In this document: one piece after another, positions 46,743 to 54,317 of the stretch
How the letters are laid out: the number at the start of each line of letters is the position of its first letter
Position numbering within the stretch: the stretch's first letter is position 1
NCBI GenBank assembly: GCA_017305195.1
Contig: JAFKMU010000037.1
Location: 124,001 to 188,000, forward strand
Origin: Verrucomicrobiota bacterium
GTDB taxonomy: Bacteria; Verrucomicrobiota; Verrucomicrobiia; Chthoniobacterales; Terrimicrobiaceae
Length of the DNA: 64,000 nt
Reading direction: 5' to 3'
Program-made: the position numbers and the translations under genes
Notes under the pieces: model-generated
Told to the model about the DNA's origin: nothing
Seen by the model: the letters and a program-made list of their open reading frames with translations, nothing else
Databases searched by the model: none

Positions 46743-47840
46743 ATGAAGTTCTCTGTCACGAAAGAAGCTCTCCTAGACGGCCTGCAACGCATCCAGAATG
46801 TAGTCAGCACGCGCAGCACCTTACCGGTATTGACTAACGCGCTGCTTGAGACGACAGAGACCGGTCTCCGCTTGACCACCACGGACCTCGAGGTCGCCAT
46901 CCGTTGCGAGATCGCGGCCCAGATCGAGAAGCCGGGCGCCACGACGCTGCCGGCCCGCCGCCTCGCCGCCATCGTGCGCGAGCTGCCCTCCTCGGAGATC
47001 ACCATCGAGACCGACGCCAAGAACATCTCGACGCTCCGTTGCGGATCGAGCTTCTTCAAGATTTTCGGCCTGGCCAAGGAGGAGTTCCCGGCCTTCCCGT
47101 CCTTTAAGGATGCGAAGACCTACTCCATCAAGCAGCACGACCTGAAGGACGGCCTGCGCAAGACCTCGTACGCCATCTCGGTCGACGAGACACGTTACGT
47201 ACTCAACGGCATTCTTTTCTCCTTCAAGGAAAACAAGCTCACGCTCGTCGCCACCGACGGACGCCGTCTGGCGCTCTTCGACAGCGACATGGAGTTCCCG
47301 CAGAGCCACGAGCGCGATTTCATCGTGCCGACCAAGGCTGTGACGGAAATCCAGCGCCTCCTCGGGGAGGAGGGCGAGGTCCAGATCTCGGTCGCGGAAA
47401 ATCTCGTTTCCTTCGAGGTTGCCGGTGGCCAGCTCGTTTCCAAGCTCGTGGAGGGCAATTACCCGAACTACCGCCAGGTCATCCCGGGTGAAGCCAAGGA
47501 ACGCATCACCCTTGAGCGCGAAGCCTTCCTCACCAGCATCCGCCGCGTCTCGCTCCTTAGCAGCGACAAGACAAGCTCGGTGCGCCTCGCCTTTTCCAAG
47601 AACAACCTCGATATCACCGCGAACACCCCGGAAGTCGGTGAAGCCCGCGAGTCGATGGCCATCGTTTACCGTGGCCGCGATTTCTCGATCGCTTTCAATC
47701 CGGAGTTTGTAATCGATCCGTTGCGCAATCTGCCCAACGACGAGATCTACCTCGAGCTGATCGACGAAATGAGCCCCGGTGTGATCAAGATCAATACGCC
47801 GTTCCTCTACGTCCTCATGCCGATGCGCGTCTCGGTGTGA
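46743..47840 (+). CDS. dnaN: DNA polymerase III sliding clamp (beta subunit)
   Basis: 365 residues from ATG 46743, giving the usual start MKFSVTKEALLDGLQRIQNVV; a TTG six codons upstream is unlikely. The three clamp domains are visible. The closing P-M-R motif is LMPMRVSV. It forms the ring that tethers DNA polymerase. Its position directly after dnaA is the common bacterial order. Confidence 0.97.
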   Translation: MKFSVTKEALLDGLQRIQNVVSTRSTLPVLTNALLETTETGLRLTTTDLEVAIRCEIAAQIEKPGATTLPARRLAAIVRELPSSEITIETDAKNISTLRCGSSFFKIFGLAKEEFPAFPSFKDAKTYSIKQHDLKDGLRKTSYAISVDETRYVLNGILFSFKENKLTLVATDGRRLALFDSDMEFPQSHERDFIVPTKAVTEIQRLLGEEGEVQISVAENLVSFEVAGGQLVSKLVEGNYPNYRQVIPGEAKERITLEREAFLTSIRRVSLLSSDKTSSVRLAFSKNNLDITANTPEVGEARESMAIVYRGRDFSIAFNPEFVIDPLRNLPNDEIYLELIDEMSPGVIKINTPFLYVLMPMRVSV

Positions 47841-47885
47841 TCGTGGTTTCCGTTTCTCTCTGTTAGCTCTCCTCTCCCTGTATCC

Positions 47886-48785
47886 ATGAATCTTTGGGGC
47901 ATCGACCTCGGCGGCACAAAAATCGAAGGCGCAATTCTCGACCCGTCCAAGCCGGACAAAGCCCTTCACCGCCTCCGAGTCCCCACGGAATCCGCCCAGG
48001 GTTACGAGCACGTCATCTCGCAGATCGCGAAGGTGGTCACGATGCTCGAGGCGGAGTCGGGTCTCAAGCGGCCTGCCGTCCTGGGCATCGGCACGCCCGG
48101 AGCCAGCGAACCGTCCACCGGGCTGCAAAAGAATTCCAATACACTCTGCCTGAACGGCCAGCCCCTGCGCGCGGATATCGCCAAGGCCTTGGGGATCGAG
48201 GTGCGGCTGGCCAATGACGCCAACTGCTTTGCTCTGGCCGAGGCGACCCTCGGCGCAGCCAAGGGCGCTCCCGTCGTCATGGGGCTCATCCTGGGCACCG
48301 GCTGCGGTGGCGGAGTGGTGGTCAACCAGCACATCATCGAGGGCCTGCATGGCATCGGTGGGGAGTGGGGCCATAATCGCCTGCCGGGCGAGACGGAACC
48401 CTGCTACTGCGGCAAATCCGGCTGCAACGAGCAGGTGATCGCCGGTCCTTCGTTGGAGCGGTATTACGCCCGCGAGACCGGCCAGAAGATTCGCCTCCCC
48501 GAGATTTGCCAGCGAGCCGCAGCGGGCGAACCCGCAGCAGTGGCGACGCTCGAGCGCCTGCGCACCAAATTTGCCGAGGCCATCGCGGTGGTGATCAATA
48601 TTCTCGACCCGCATGCCGTGGTCATCGGCGGCGGTGTAGGCAACATCGACCTGCTTTACGACGAGAAGACCCGCGCGGAAGTGGGCAAGTTTGTCTTCAA
48701 CCACGAGGTCCGCACGGCCTTCCTCAAGCCCACGCTGGGCGACAGCGCCGGAGTCTTCGGCGCGGCCATGCTGACGGTCGACTGA
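47886..48785 (+). CDS. ROK-family sugar kinase
   Basis: 299 residues. The ATP phosphate-1 motif is GIDLGGTKIEGAILD. The catalytic Asp is in LANDANCFALAEA, the ROK signature is GLILGTGCGGGVVVN, and the zinc site is GHNRLPGETEPCYCGKSGCNEQ. Sequence is closest to fructokinase/N-acetylglucosamine kinase-type ROK enzymes rather than repressors, as no helix-turn-helix is present. The exact sugar is open. It follows dnaN by 45 bases. Confidence 0.9.
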   Translation: MNLWGIDLGGTKIEGAILDPSKPDKALHRLRVPTESAQGYEHVISQIAKVVTMLEAESGLKRPAVLGIGTPGASEPSTGLQKNSNTLCLNGQPLRADIAKALGIEVRLANDANCFALAEATLGAAKGAPVVMGLILGTGCGGGVVVNQHIIEGLHGIGGEWGHNRLPGETEPCYCGKSGCNEQVIAGPSLERYYARETGQKIRLPEICQRAAAGEPAAVATLERLRTKFAEAIAVVINILDPHAVVIGGGVGNIDLLYDEKTRAEVGKFVFNHEVRTAFLKPTLGDSAGVFGAAMLTVD

Positions 48786-48795
48786 CCTTCTTTTT

Positions 48796-48927
48796 ACAGA
48801 AGGCAGCGAAGGAAACGAAGGTCGGGCGGAAACCGTCTTTGACGGATCGCTTTGCAGGTCGGGAACGCGGCTTCCAGGCAAAGGGTCGGAAAGCCTTTTT
48901 ACAGAAGATCGCAAAGGCCGCGAAGGA
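48796..48927 (+). repeat. Dispersed intergenic repeat, copy C (halves separated)
   Basis: The left half ACAGAAGGCAGCGAAGGAAA (48796 onward, ending CGAAGG at 48821) and the right half CCTTTTTACAGAAGATCGCA with AAGGCCGCGAAGG (48894-48927) match copies A and B, but ~70 bases of unrelated sequence separate them. It fills the gap between the ROK kinase and the convergent methyltransferase gene. Confidence 0.72.
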
Positions 48928-49002
48928 CTGACCCCGCTCTGTGGAGGTGCGATTGTGCAGGCTCGTTTATCTTTGCCTGATTTCGGTGTTCGGGCTCCCG
49001 TC

Positions 49003-49752
49003 TCAGCGTCGCCGCCAGCGGGAGCCAAGGGCGATGCCGTACTGGAACTTCCGAGCGTGCTCCCGGATTAAAAAGGGCAGGTCGACGGTGTGTTCAAGAT
49101 CGAAATGCTCCTCCAGCCTCGCCTTCAGCGCATCGAAGCCGCTCGGGCCGCCGGGCCGTCCTCCCAGCCACTTGTCGCGGGGCGTATAGGTGTCGAGCCA
49201 GGTAAAGGGCGTCGTGAGCAGGAGCTGGCCGCCGGACTTCACCAGCGAGGAGAGGCGGGCGAGAAAGACGGCGGGATCGGGCAGGCGGCAGATGAGATTG
49301 GCCGCGAGGACGATATCCGCCGGGTCGAGATTCGCGGGCAGCGCCATGGCGTCTCCCTGGGCAAAGCGAGCCCGGGAGCGGATCACGCCCGGAGGCACGC
49401 TGGCCGTGAAGAGCTCGGTGACATCGCCTTCCACGATCTTCTCCGCCTCCATGCTGCCCTGGGCCTGCAAATGCTGGGCGGCCTGGATGAACCGGTGGGA
49501 AAAGTCGATGCCTGTCACCGCATCGGCGAAGAGCGTCAGCTCAAAGGTCGACCGCCCGACGGCGCACCCGATGTCGAGCGCGGTAGGCAGGCGGGTTTCC
49601 GGCGGATCGATGAGGGAGGTGACGCTGCGCACGGCGAAGTCCAGCGCCTCGCGCGGGGCAGGTACGTCGCCGAGGATCTCCTCCGCCGTTCCGTAGTGGA
49701 AGAGGAGATACTCGTGGAGGAAGCGGTCGGACTCGTAGGGATTCGCGCTCAA
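49003..49752 (-). CDS. SAM-dependent methyltransferase, OvoA C-terminal type
   Basis: 249 residues. It opens NPYESDRFLHEYLLFHYG, characteristic of the C-terminal methyltransferase domain of OvoA (ovothiol synthesis, 4-mercaptohistidine N-methylation). SAM motif I is LDIGCAVGRSTFEL, with GIDFSHRFIQAA and VLAANLICRLPDP. Here it stands alone, without the sulphoxide synthase domain, and no OvoA/EgtB gene is in the window. It overlaps the peptidase-like gene by four bases (ATGA). Confidence 0.85.
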   Translation of the reverse strand: MSANPYESDRFLHEYLLFHYGTAEEILGDVPAPREALDFAVRSVTSLIDPPETRLPTALDIGCAVGRSTFELTLFADAVTGIDFSHRFIQAAQHLQAQGSMEAEKIVEGDVTELFTASVPPGVIRSRARFAQGDAMALPANLDPADIVLAANLICRLPDPAVFLARLSSLVKSGGQLLLTTPFTWLDTYTPRDKWLGGRPGGPSGFDALKARLEEHFDLEHTVDLPFLIREHARKFQYGIALGSRWRRR

Positions 49753-50915
49753 GCGAGGAGGCTGTTCATGTACGCCGAGGGCTCGAAGTCCTCGATGAGC
49801 ACAGTGGTTTCGCCGTTGCGGAACATGCGGGCCTGCACGACGCGAATCTCCGGCGTCTTGTGCGGCGCGAAGAGGATGTCGTCGTGGGTGGCGTTCTTGT
49901 GATTGGCGAATTTCTCCGGGGTGAGGCTGCCGCCGAGATGGTCGCTGCGGCCCGTGGCGACGTGGATGGTGCCGCGCACCTTTTCGTCCTGGATGTCGCG
50001 TCCCGAGAAGGGCAGGAGCTGCGTGCCGAAGCCGAGTTCGCCGAGTTCGCCCGTGACGGGGTCGCTTGCGAGCTTGGCATTGTGCTCCTCGACGGTCGTC
50101 GGATTGCCCGAGAGGTACTCGGCTTTTTGCACGCGGCCATCGGCTACGCGCATGATGCCGATGGTTCCGTCCTCGTACTTCATCGGGAACGAGCCGGATG
50201 CGCCGGTCGGTACGTAGTAAATCTCACCCGCCGGGAGGTTGGCGACATCGGGCTCCTTGCCGCGACAGAGGCCGTGACTCTTTTGCGCCTCTTGGCGACC
50301 GAGGTCGAGGTGGAGGGTGTGTTTCTGGCTGGCCACCTCAAAGTCGATCTCGACCCAATCCGCGCGGGTCATGCCGAGGCGCAGGAGCTCCGCCTCGCGG
50401 CTCACGTCGTCGTAGCTCACGGCGAGGCCGGTGGAGAGGATGATGGGGTTCAGTCCGTGGAGGGTCGCGCCGCGGAAGCCATACTGCTTGGCAAAGGCGG
50501 TGAGCGGAGCGGTGGCTGAGTAGGTGGAGATGCAGAGGATGATGTCGTAGTGAGGGTAGACATCCTTCGGCAGGCTCACTTCCTTGCCCTCCGGGGTGAA
50601 GGCGACGTCGGGCAGGTCGAGATTGCTGCCGCCCGTCACCTCGTAGGCGAAGATCTCCCCTCCAGTGAGGCCGAGCTCGGCGAGCGCGCCGTTTTTCAGC
50701 CCCTCGTAGAAGTGGGTGATGGCATTGCGCTGGATGGTGAGGCTGGGATCTTCGAGGAACTTGAAGTCCTTGATATCCTGAGGGTTGGCGAGATCGATCA
50801 AGATGCAGACGCGCTGGCCGGGTTCCGGCGCGAAGGTGGACTTGAGGAGACCCGAGAGACTGAAGGGGGGGAACGTACGGGCGGCGATTTGTTCGGCGAT
50901 CGTCATGGTGGGCAT
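49749..50915 (-). CDS. M29-family aminopeptidase-like protein
   Basis: 388 residues (or 385 from ATG 50906). The C-terminal half follows the M29 metallopeptidase plan: LPAGEIYYVPTGASGSFPM, ELGFGTQLLPF, DEKVRGTIHVATGRSDHLGG, and a final NATHDDILF. The Glu and His residues expected to bind two metals are broadly in place, but spacing differs from thermophilic aminopeptidase T. It is coupled to the OvoA-type methyltransferase, suggesting a joint role, perhaps releasing or handling a small peptide-derived thiol compound. That is inference. Confidence 0.72.
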   Translation of the reverse strand: MPTMTIAEQIAARTFPPFSLSGLLKSTFAPEPGQRVCILIDLANPQDIKDFKFLEDPSLTIQRNAITHFYEGLKNGALAELGLTGGEIFAYEVTGGSNLDLPDVAFTPEGKEVSLPKDVYPHYDIILCISTYSATAPLTAFAKQYGFRGATLHGLNPIILSTGLAVSYDDVSREAELLRLGMTRADWVEIDFEVASQKHTLHLDLGRQEAQKSHGLCRGKEPDVANLPAGEIYYVPTGASGSFPMKYEDGTIGIMRVADGRVQKAEYLSGNPTTVEEHNAKLASDPVTGELGELGFGTQLLPFSGRDIQDEKVRGTIHVATGRSDHLGGSLTPEKFANHKNATHDDILFAPHKTPEIRVVQARMFRNGETTVLIEDFEPSAYMNSLLA

Positions 50916-51011
50916 ACGGTAAACGGATACGTTCCGGGCCGCAATCGCGATGCGACGCGTGTGAGTTTTCTCTCCCCCTCGGAGGCAAAGTCCTCTTATT
51001 CTGTGGTTTCC

Positions 51012-51875
51012 ATGGCTCGCAAAGGCATCATTCTCGCCGGGGGTTCAGGCACCCGGCTCGATCCCCTCACCCGCATCGTCTGCAAGCAGCTCCTGCCCAT
51101 TTACGACAAGCCGATGATCTACTATCCGCTGTCTGTCCTCATGCTGGGCGGCATCCGGGATATTCTCATCATCTCCACGCCGAAGGACCTGCCGATGTTC
51201 AAGATGCTCTTTGGCGACGGTTCGCGGCTCGGTCTGCACATCGAGTACGTGGAGCAGGCCAAGCCCGATGGCATCGCGCAGGCCTTCCTGCTCGGCGAGT
51301 CCTTCCTCGCGGGCGACGGGGCCGCGCTCATCCTCGGCGACAACATTTTCCACGGGAAGCTCGACTTCGTCCGCGCCGCGCTGGCTCGCACCGAGGGCGC
51401 CTCGATTTGCGCCTGTCCGGTGAAAGACCCGGAGCGCTACGGAGTGATCGAGTTCGATGCCGAGGGCCGGGCTATCTCCATCGAGGAAAAGCCAAAACAG
51501 CCGCGAAGCAACTACGCCGTGCCGGGCTTCTACGTCTACGACGACCAGATCGTCGACGTGACCCGCTCGCTCAAGCCCTCGCCGCGCGGCGAGCTGGAGA
51601 TCACCGACGTGAACCGCGCCTACATGAGCCGGGGCCAGCTCTACGTCGAGCCCCTCGGCCGGGGCGTGGCATGGCTCGACACTGGCACGCCCGACAGCCT
51701 CATGGAGGCGAGCAACTACATCGCGACGCTGGAGCATCGCCAGGGCGTGAAAGTCGCCTGCCTCGAGGAGATCGCCCGCCATCGCGGCTTCATCGACGAC
51801 GCGGGCTTTGCCCGGCTCATCGACTCGCTGCCGAGGAACTCCTACCGCGCGTATCTCGAGGGACTGGTTTTCTAA
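51012..51875 (+). CDS. rfbA: Glucose-1-phosphate thymidylyltransferase
   Basis: 287 residues from ATG 51012. Nucleotidyltransferase motif GGSGTRLDPLT, then KQLLPIYDKPMIYYPLSVLMLGGI, LGDNIFHG, PVKDPERYGVIEFD and GRGVAWLDTGTPDSLMEA. It forms dTDP-glucose for deoxysugar/rhamnose synthesis. The usual partners rfbB, rfbC, rfbD are not beside it. It is divergent from the peptidase-like gene over ~96 bases. Confidence 0.96.
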   Translation: MARKGIILAGGSGTRLDPLTRIVCKQLLPIYDKPMIYYPLSVLMLGGIRDILIISTPKDLPMFKMLFGDGSRLGLHIEYVEQAKPDGIAQAFLLGESFLAGDGAALILGDNIFHGKLDFVRAALARTEGASICACPVKDPERYGVIEFDAEGRAISIEEKPKQPRSNYAVPGFYVYDDQIVDVTRSLKPSPRGELEITDVNRAYMSRGQLYVEPLGRGVAWLDTGTPDSLMEASNYIATLEHRQGVKVACLEEIARHRGFIDDAGFARLIDSLPRNSYRAYLEGLVF

Positions 51876-52074
51876 GCAGTTAGAGGGGGCGGCCGGTGGT
51901 TCGATGAACGACGGCGGCGCAAGCCGAGATCTGGATACGTACGCTTCCGCGAAGCGCTTGGAATTTCGGGTGTCCAGGAAGGGCGCGAAGACAAGACAGA
52001 TTGGTGCGGAGGGGCTGTGGATTGCTCTTGGCGTCCCGTTCGGAGAGAGTCTGAATCCGACCACCTTTCCACCC

Positions 52075-52539
52075 ATGAACGAAATATACTCCCTCCACAC
52101 GGACCGAAACATTCAGCCGACGGAATTTGGGCAACTCGCTGCACTGAACCTCTGGGGCGAGGTGGCAGACTTTACCCAAGAGCGCCTGGCGGGGCATTTT
52201 GCGGCGGTGGATTTCGCGGCTCATGTGCGCACCTCGCAAAACCTCCTTGTCGGTTATGCCAGCGCCATCTCGAATGGACTGGGCGCGGTCTTCATCGATA
52301 GCCTCATCAGTCATCCCGAGTACGACCGCGAGGCGATCGGCGATCTGCTTTTGCAGGCTGTATTGACTCATTTTCACGGCCAGCCGGTATACGCGATGCC
52401 CTTTGTGGATGAGCAGCAGGTCTTTCGCGCCAGCGGCTTCCGGGTTTACCGCCGGGAGATGGCGGCTCTGGCCCATCGGAATGATGAACCCTTCGGGCTG
52501 GGGAGTATCGTCGCGCTGGAAACGGTGATTCACTCCTGA
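52075..52539 (+). CDS. GNAT-family acetyltransferase
   Basis: 154 residues from ATG 52075. A truncated GNAT fold is visible: LLVGYASAISNGLGAVFIDSLISHPEYDREAIGDLLLQAVLTHF matches the beta4-alpha3 core. The acetyl-CoA loop (R/Q-x2-G-x-G/A) is replaced by YDREAIGD, so cofactor binding is weakened or changed. Substrate unknown. The frame stays open upstream to before 51904, but that part looks non-coding. Confidence 0.72.
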   Translation: MNEIYSLHTDRNIQPTEFGQLAALNLWGEVADFTQERLAGHFAAVDFAAHVRTSQNLLVGYASAISNGLGAVFIDSLISHPEYDREAIGDLLLQAVLTHFHGQPVYAMPFVDEQQVFRASGFRVYRREMAALAHRNDEPFGLGSIVALETVIHS

Positions 52540-52702
52540 ACCCGGACTGGTGCTGAAGGCTCCTTTTTTTCCGGTGATACTTCAGTTCGCTGCCTGCGGT
52601 GACAGAGCAAAACCACTTTTCGGTTTCGTAGGTCAAGAGCGCTGCGTCGGGGTTTCCCGGGGAGCCCGGAGTGCTGTCCGTTGGCAGGCAGGGGCGGCCA
52701 GG

Positions 52703-53530
52703 TCAACCGCGCGTGACGAGCTCCTCCTGATTCCGGGCAATGGTCGTGATGAGCTTGATGGCGACGAGGCAGAGGATGACGTTGAGCACCTCGCCGGAGA
52801 TGGTGCCCCAGGTGAAGTTGCGCAATCCTTCGACCGTGCGGCCGTCCTTCCAGCCTACAATGATCTGCCCAAAGAAGCGCGAGGCGATCCAGAGCATCCA
52901 CCACGTTCCGACCAGACCGCTGCCATCCTCGGAGCGCCAGTTCTTGGGGTTCAGGCTGACTTTCCAGACCTCCGTCATGCCCTGAAATGGGCGGAAGAGG
53001 CAGATGATCGGAATGAAGTAATAGCCCACGGACCAGCCGGGGCTGCTGCTCATGTCGGTCGCGCCGAAGCCGCGCGAGTTGACATTGGCGCGGTAGACCC
53101 ATTTCAGGAAGGCGATGCCCGTGACGATAAACACGACGAACATGACCGCGATGACGATGTTTTGCCGGAGATCGTTGGCCTCGGCCTGCGCCTCGGTGAA
53201 GGGCGTGCTCAGCAGGGCGAGCTGGCCGAGGTCGCTGATGATCGCGACACAGTACATAGCGAGGCTGATCCAGAGCATCACCACGACAAACGCGGTGAGC
53301 CGGTTAGGGTTCTTTACGTAGGAATAAGCGGGAGCTGGCAGCGGAGGCGGCGCGACCGCGGCCCTGGCGGCGGGAGGGAATAGCTCATGCAGCGGCCGCC
53401 ATTCCGGCATGCCGTCGCGCCAGTAGTGCGTATCCTGATGAAGGAGACCCTGCTCCCACAGGGAGCGCAGGGAGGGCTCATCATGCTGGGATTGGTCGCC
53501 TGCGGGTGTGGCTATGTGAATGGTGCTCAT
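52703..53530 (-). CDS. DUF4328 membrane protein with N-terminal GYF_2 module
   Basis: 275 residues from ATG 53530. Residues ~15-52 (LRSLWEQGLLHQDTHYWRDGMPEWRPLHEL) form a GYF_2-type module, a Trp-rich peptide-binding domain. A Pro-rich linker follows, then five transmembrane segments with the DUF4328 pattern (FLKWVYRANVN, SPGWSVGYYFIPIICLFRPFQGMTEVWKVS). Function unknown. The 163-base gap downstream holds no clear terminator. Confidence 0.88.
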   Translation of the reverse strand: MSTIHIATPAGDQSQHDEPSLRSLWEQGLLHQDTHYWRDGMPEWRPLHELFPPAARAAVAPPPLPAPAYSYVKNPNRLTAFVVVMLWISLAMYCVAIISDLGQLALLSTPFTEAQAEANDLRQNIVIAVMFVVFIVTGIAFLKWVYRANVNSRGFGATDMSSSPGWSVGYYFIPIICLFRPFQGMTEVWKVSLNPKNWRSEDGSGLVGTWWMLWIASRFFGQIIVGWKDGRTVEGLRNFTWGTISGEVLNVILCLVAIKLITTIARNQEELVTRG

Positions 53531-53683
53531 GGCTGGCCTATTTGGGCAAAGTTGAAAAGAGATTCTTTGCTTAGCATGATCAGCCAATGCTTAGGAAGTT
53601 ATTCCTGACGGGTTGTTGATCTTGCGATGGGGAAATCTCGCGGTCTTGCGCGCCACCGATGAAAAATCCATGCTGGCGGGGTG

Positions 53684-54181
53684 ATGCGAAAGATTGTGCT
53701 GGCCTGTGTCCTGCTTGCGGCATCCTGCCTGACTGGCTGGGGCGCCGTGGGGTATTATCCCGTGCCGGTGGCGAAGGACGACATCAGGATCTTTCGCGAG
53801 ATGAACCTGAGGGAAGCGGATTACGAGGTGGAGAAGTACCGCATCACCTTTGATCGCCCAAACTGGGTCTGGGTCGAGGCGCAGGCCCAGGGCAAGGTGT
53901 CGGACCTGCCACTGCCGAAGAGGGCCTCCGCCGTGAATCTCCTGCTCCTGACGCAAAAGAAGGGCCGTTCCGAGAAGACCATCCATTTTGTTGTGTCGAG
54001 CGAGGACTCCTCGGTCTACAGCTACCTGCGCTTCGATCCCGCCGAGCTGCTGCAGCGGACATTTGCGCTGCGCGAGGGGCGGTTTCTCTTGCTCGGAATG
54101 AGCGCCGTGCGGCCGTCGGATTTCGCCTACGTGCTCCAGGTCTTCCAGAGCGATATCGCGCCCCGGCCGGGGCAGGAGTGA
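53684..54181 (+). CDS. Exported protein of unknown function
   Basis: 165 residues from ATG 53684 (preceded directly by an in-frame GTG). Signal peptide MRKIVLACVLLAASCLTGWG; the Cys could be a lipobox (L-A-A-S-C), so a lipoprotein is possible. The mature part is beta-rich (YRITFDRPNWVWVEAQAQG). No family recognised. It is followed, after ~55 bases, by the promoter of the beta-helix gene. Confidence 0.65.
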   Translation: MRKIVLACVLLAASCLTGWGAVGYYPVPVAKDDIRIFREMNLREADYEVEKYRITFDRPNWVWVEAQAQGKVSDLPLPKRASAVNLLLLTQKKGRSEKTIHFVVSSEDSSVYSYLRFDPAELLQRTFALREGRFLLLGMSAVRPSDFAYVLQVFQSDIAPRPGQE

Positions 54182-54235
54182 GGCCCGGCGCAGGCCGCCA
54201 GCAGCCGTCATCCGCGTCGCGCGGCTTCAATCCCA

Positions 54236-54263
54236 TTGACAGATGCGGCGTTTGTCGTATAAA
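54236..54263 (+). promoter_or_regulatory. Sigma-70-type promoter of the beta-helix gene
   Basis: TTGACA (54236-54241), a 16-base spacer and TATAAA (54258-54263) give a near-consensus housekeeping promoter. It lies 54 bases ahead of the start codon, leaving a ~45-base leader. Confidence 0.75.
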
Positions 54264-54317
54264 TCACATCCGGATTAGATTTTTAACCTCCCGATTTCAT
54301 CCTCCCTCCCCGGAACC

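Noticed and set aside
50550..51011. Upstream extension of rfbA
   Set aside because: It is antisense to the M29-like gene; the nucleotidyltransferase motif begins directly after ATG 51012.
51904..52074. In-frame ATG giving a longer GNAT protein
   Set aside because: The added stretch (with SRKGAKTR-like repeat translation) does not belong to the fold and looks like translated intergenic repeat.
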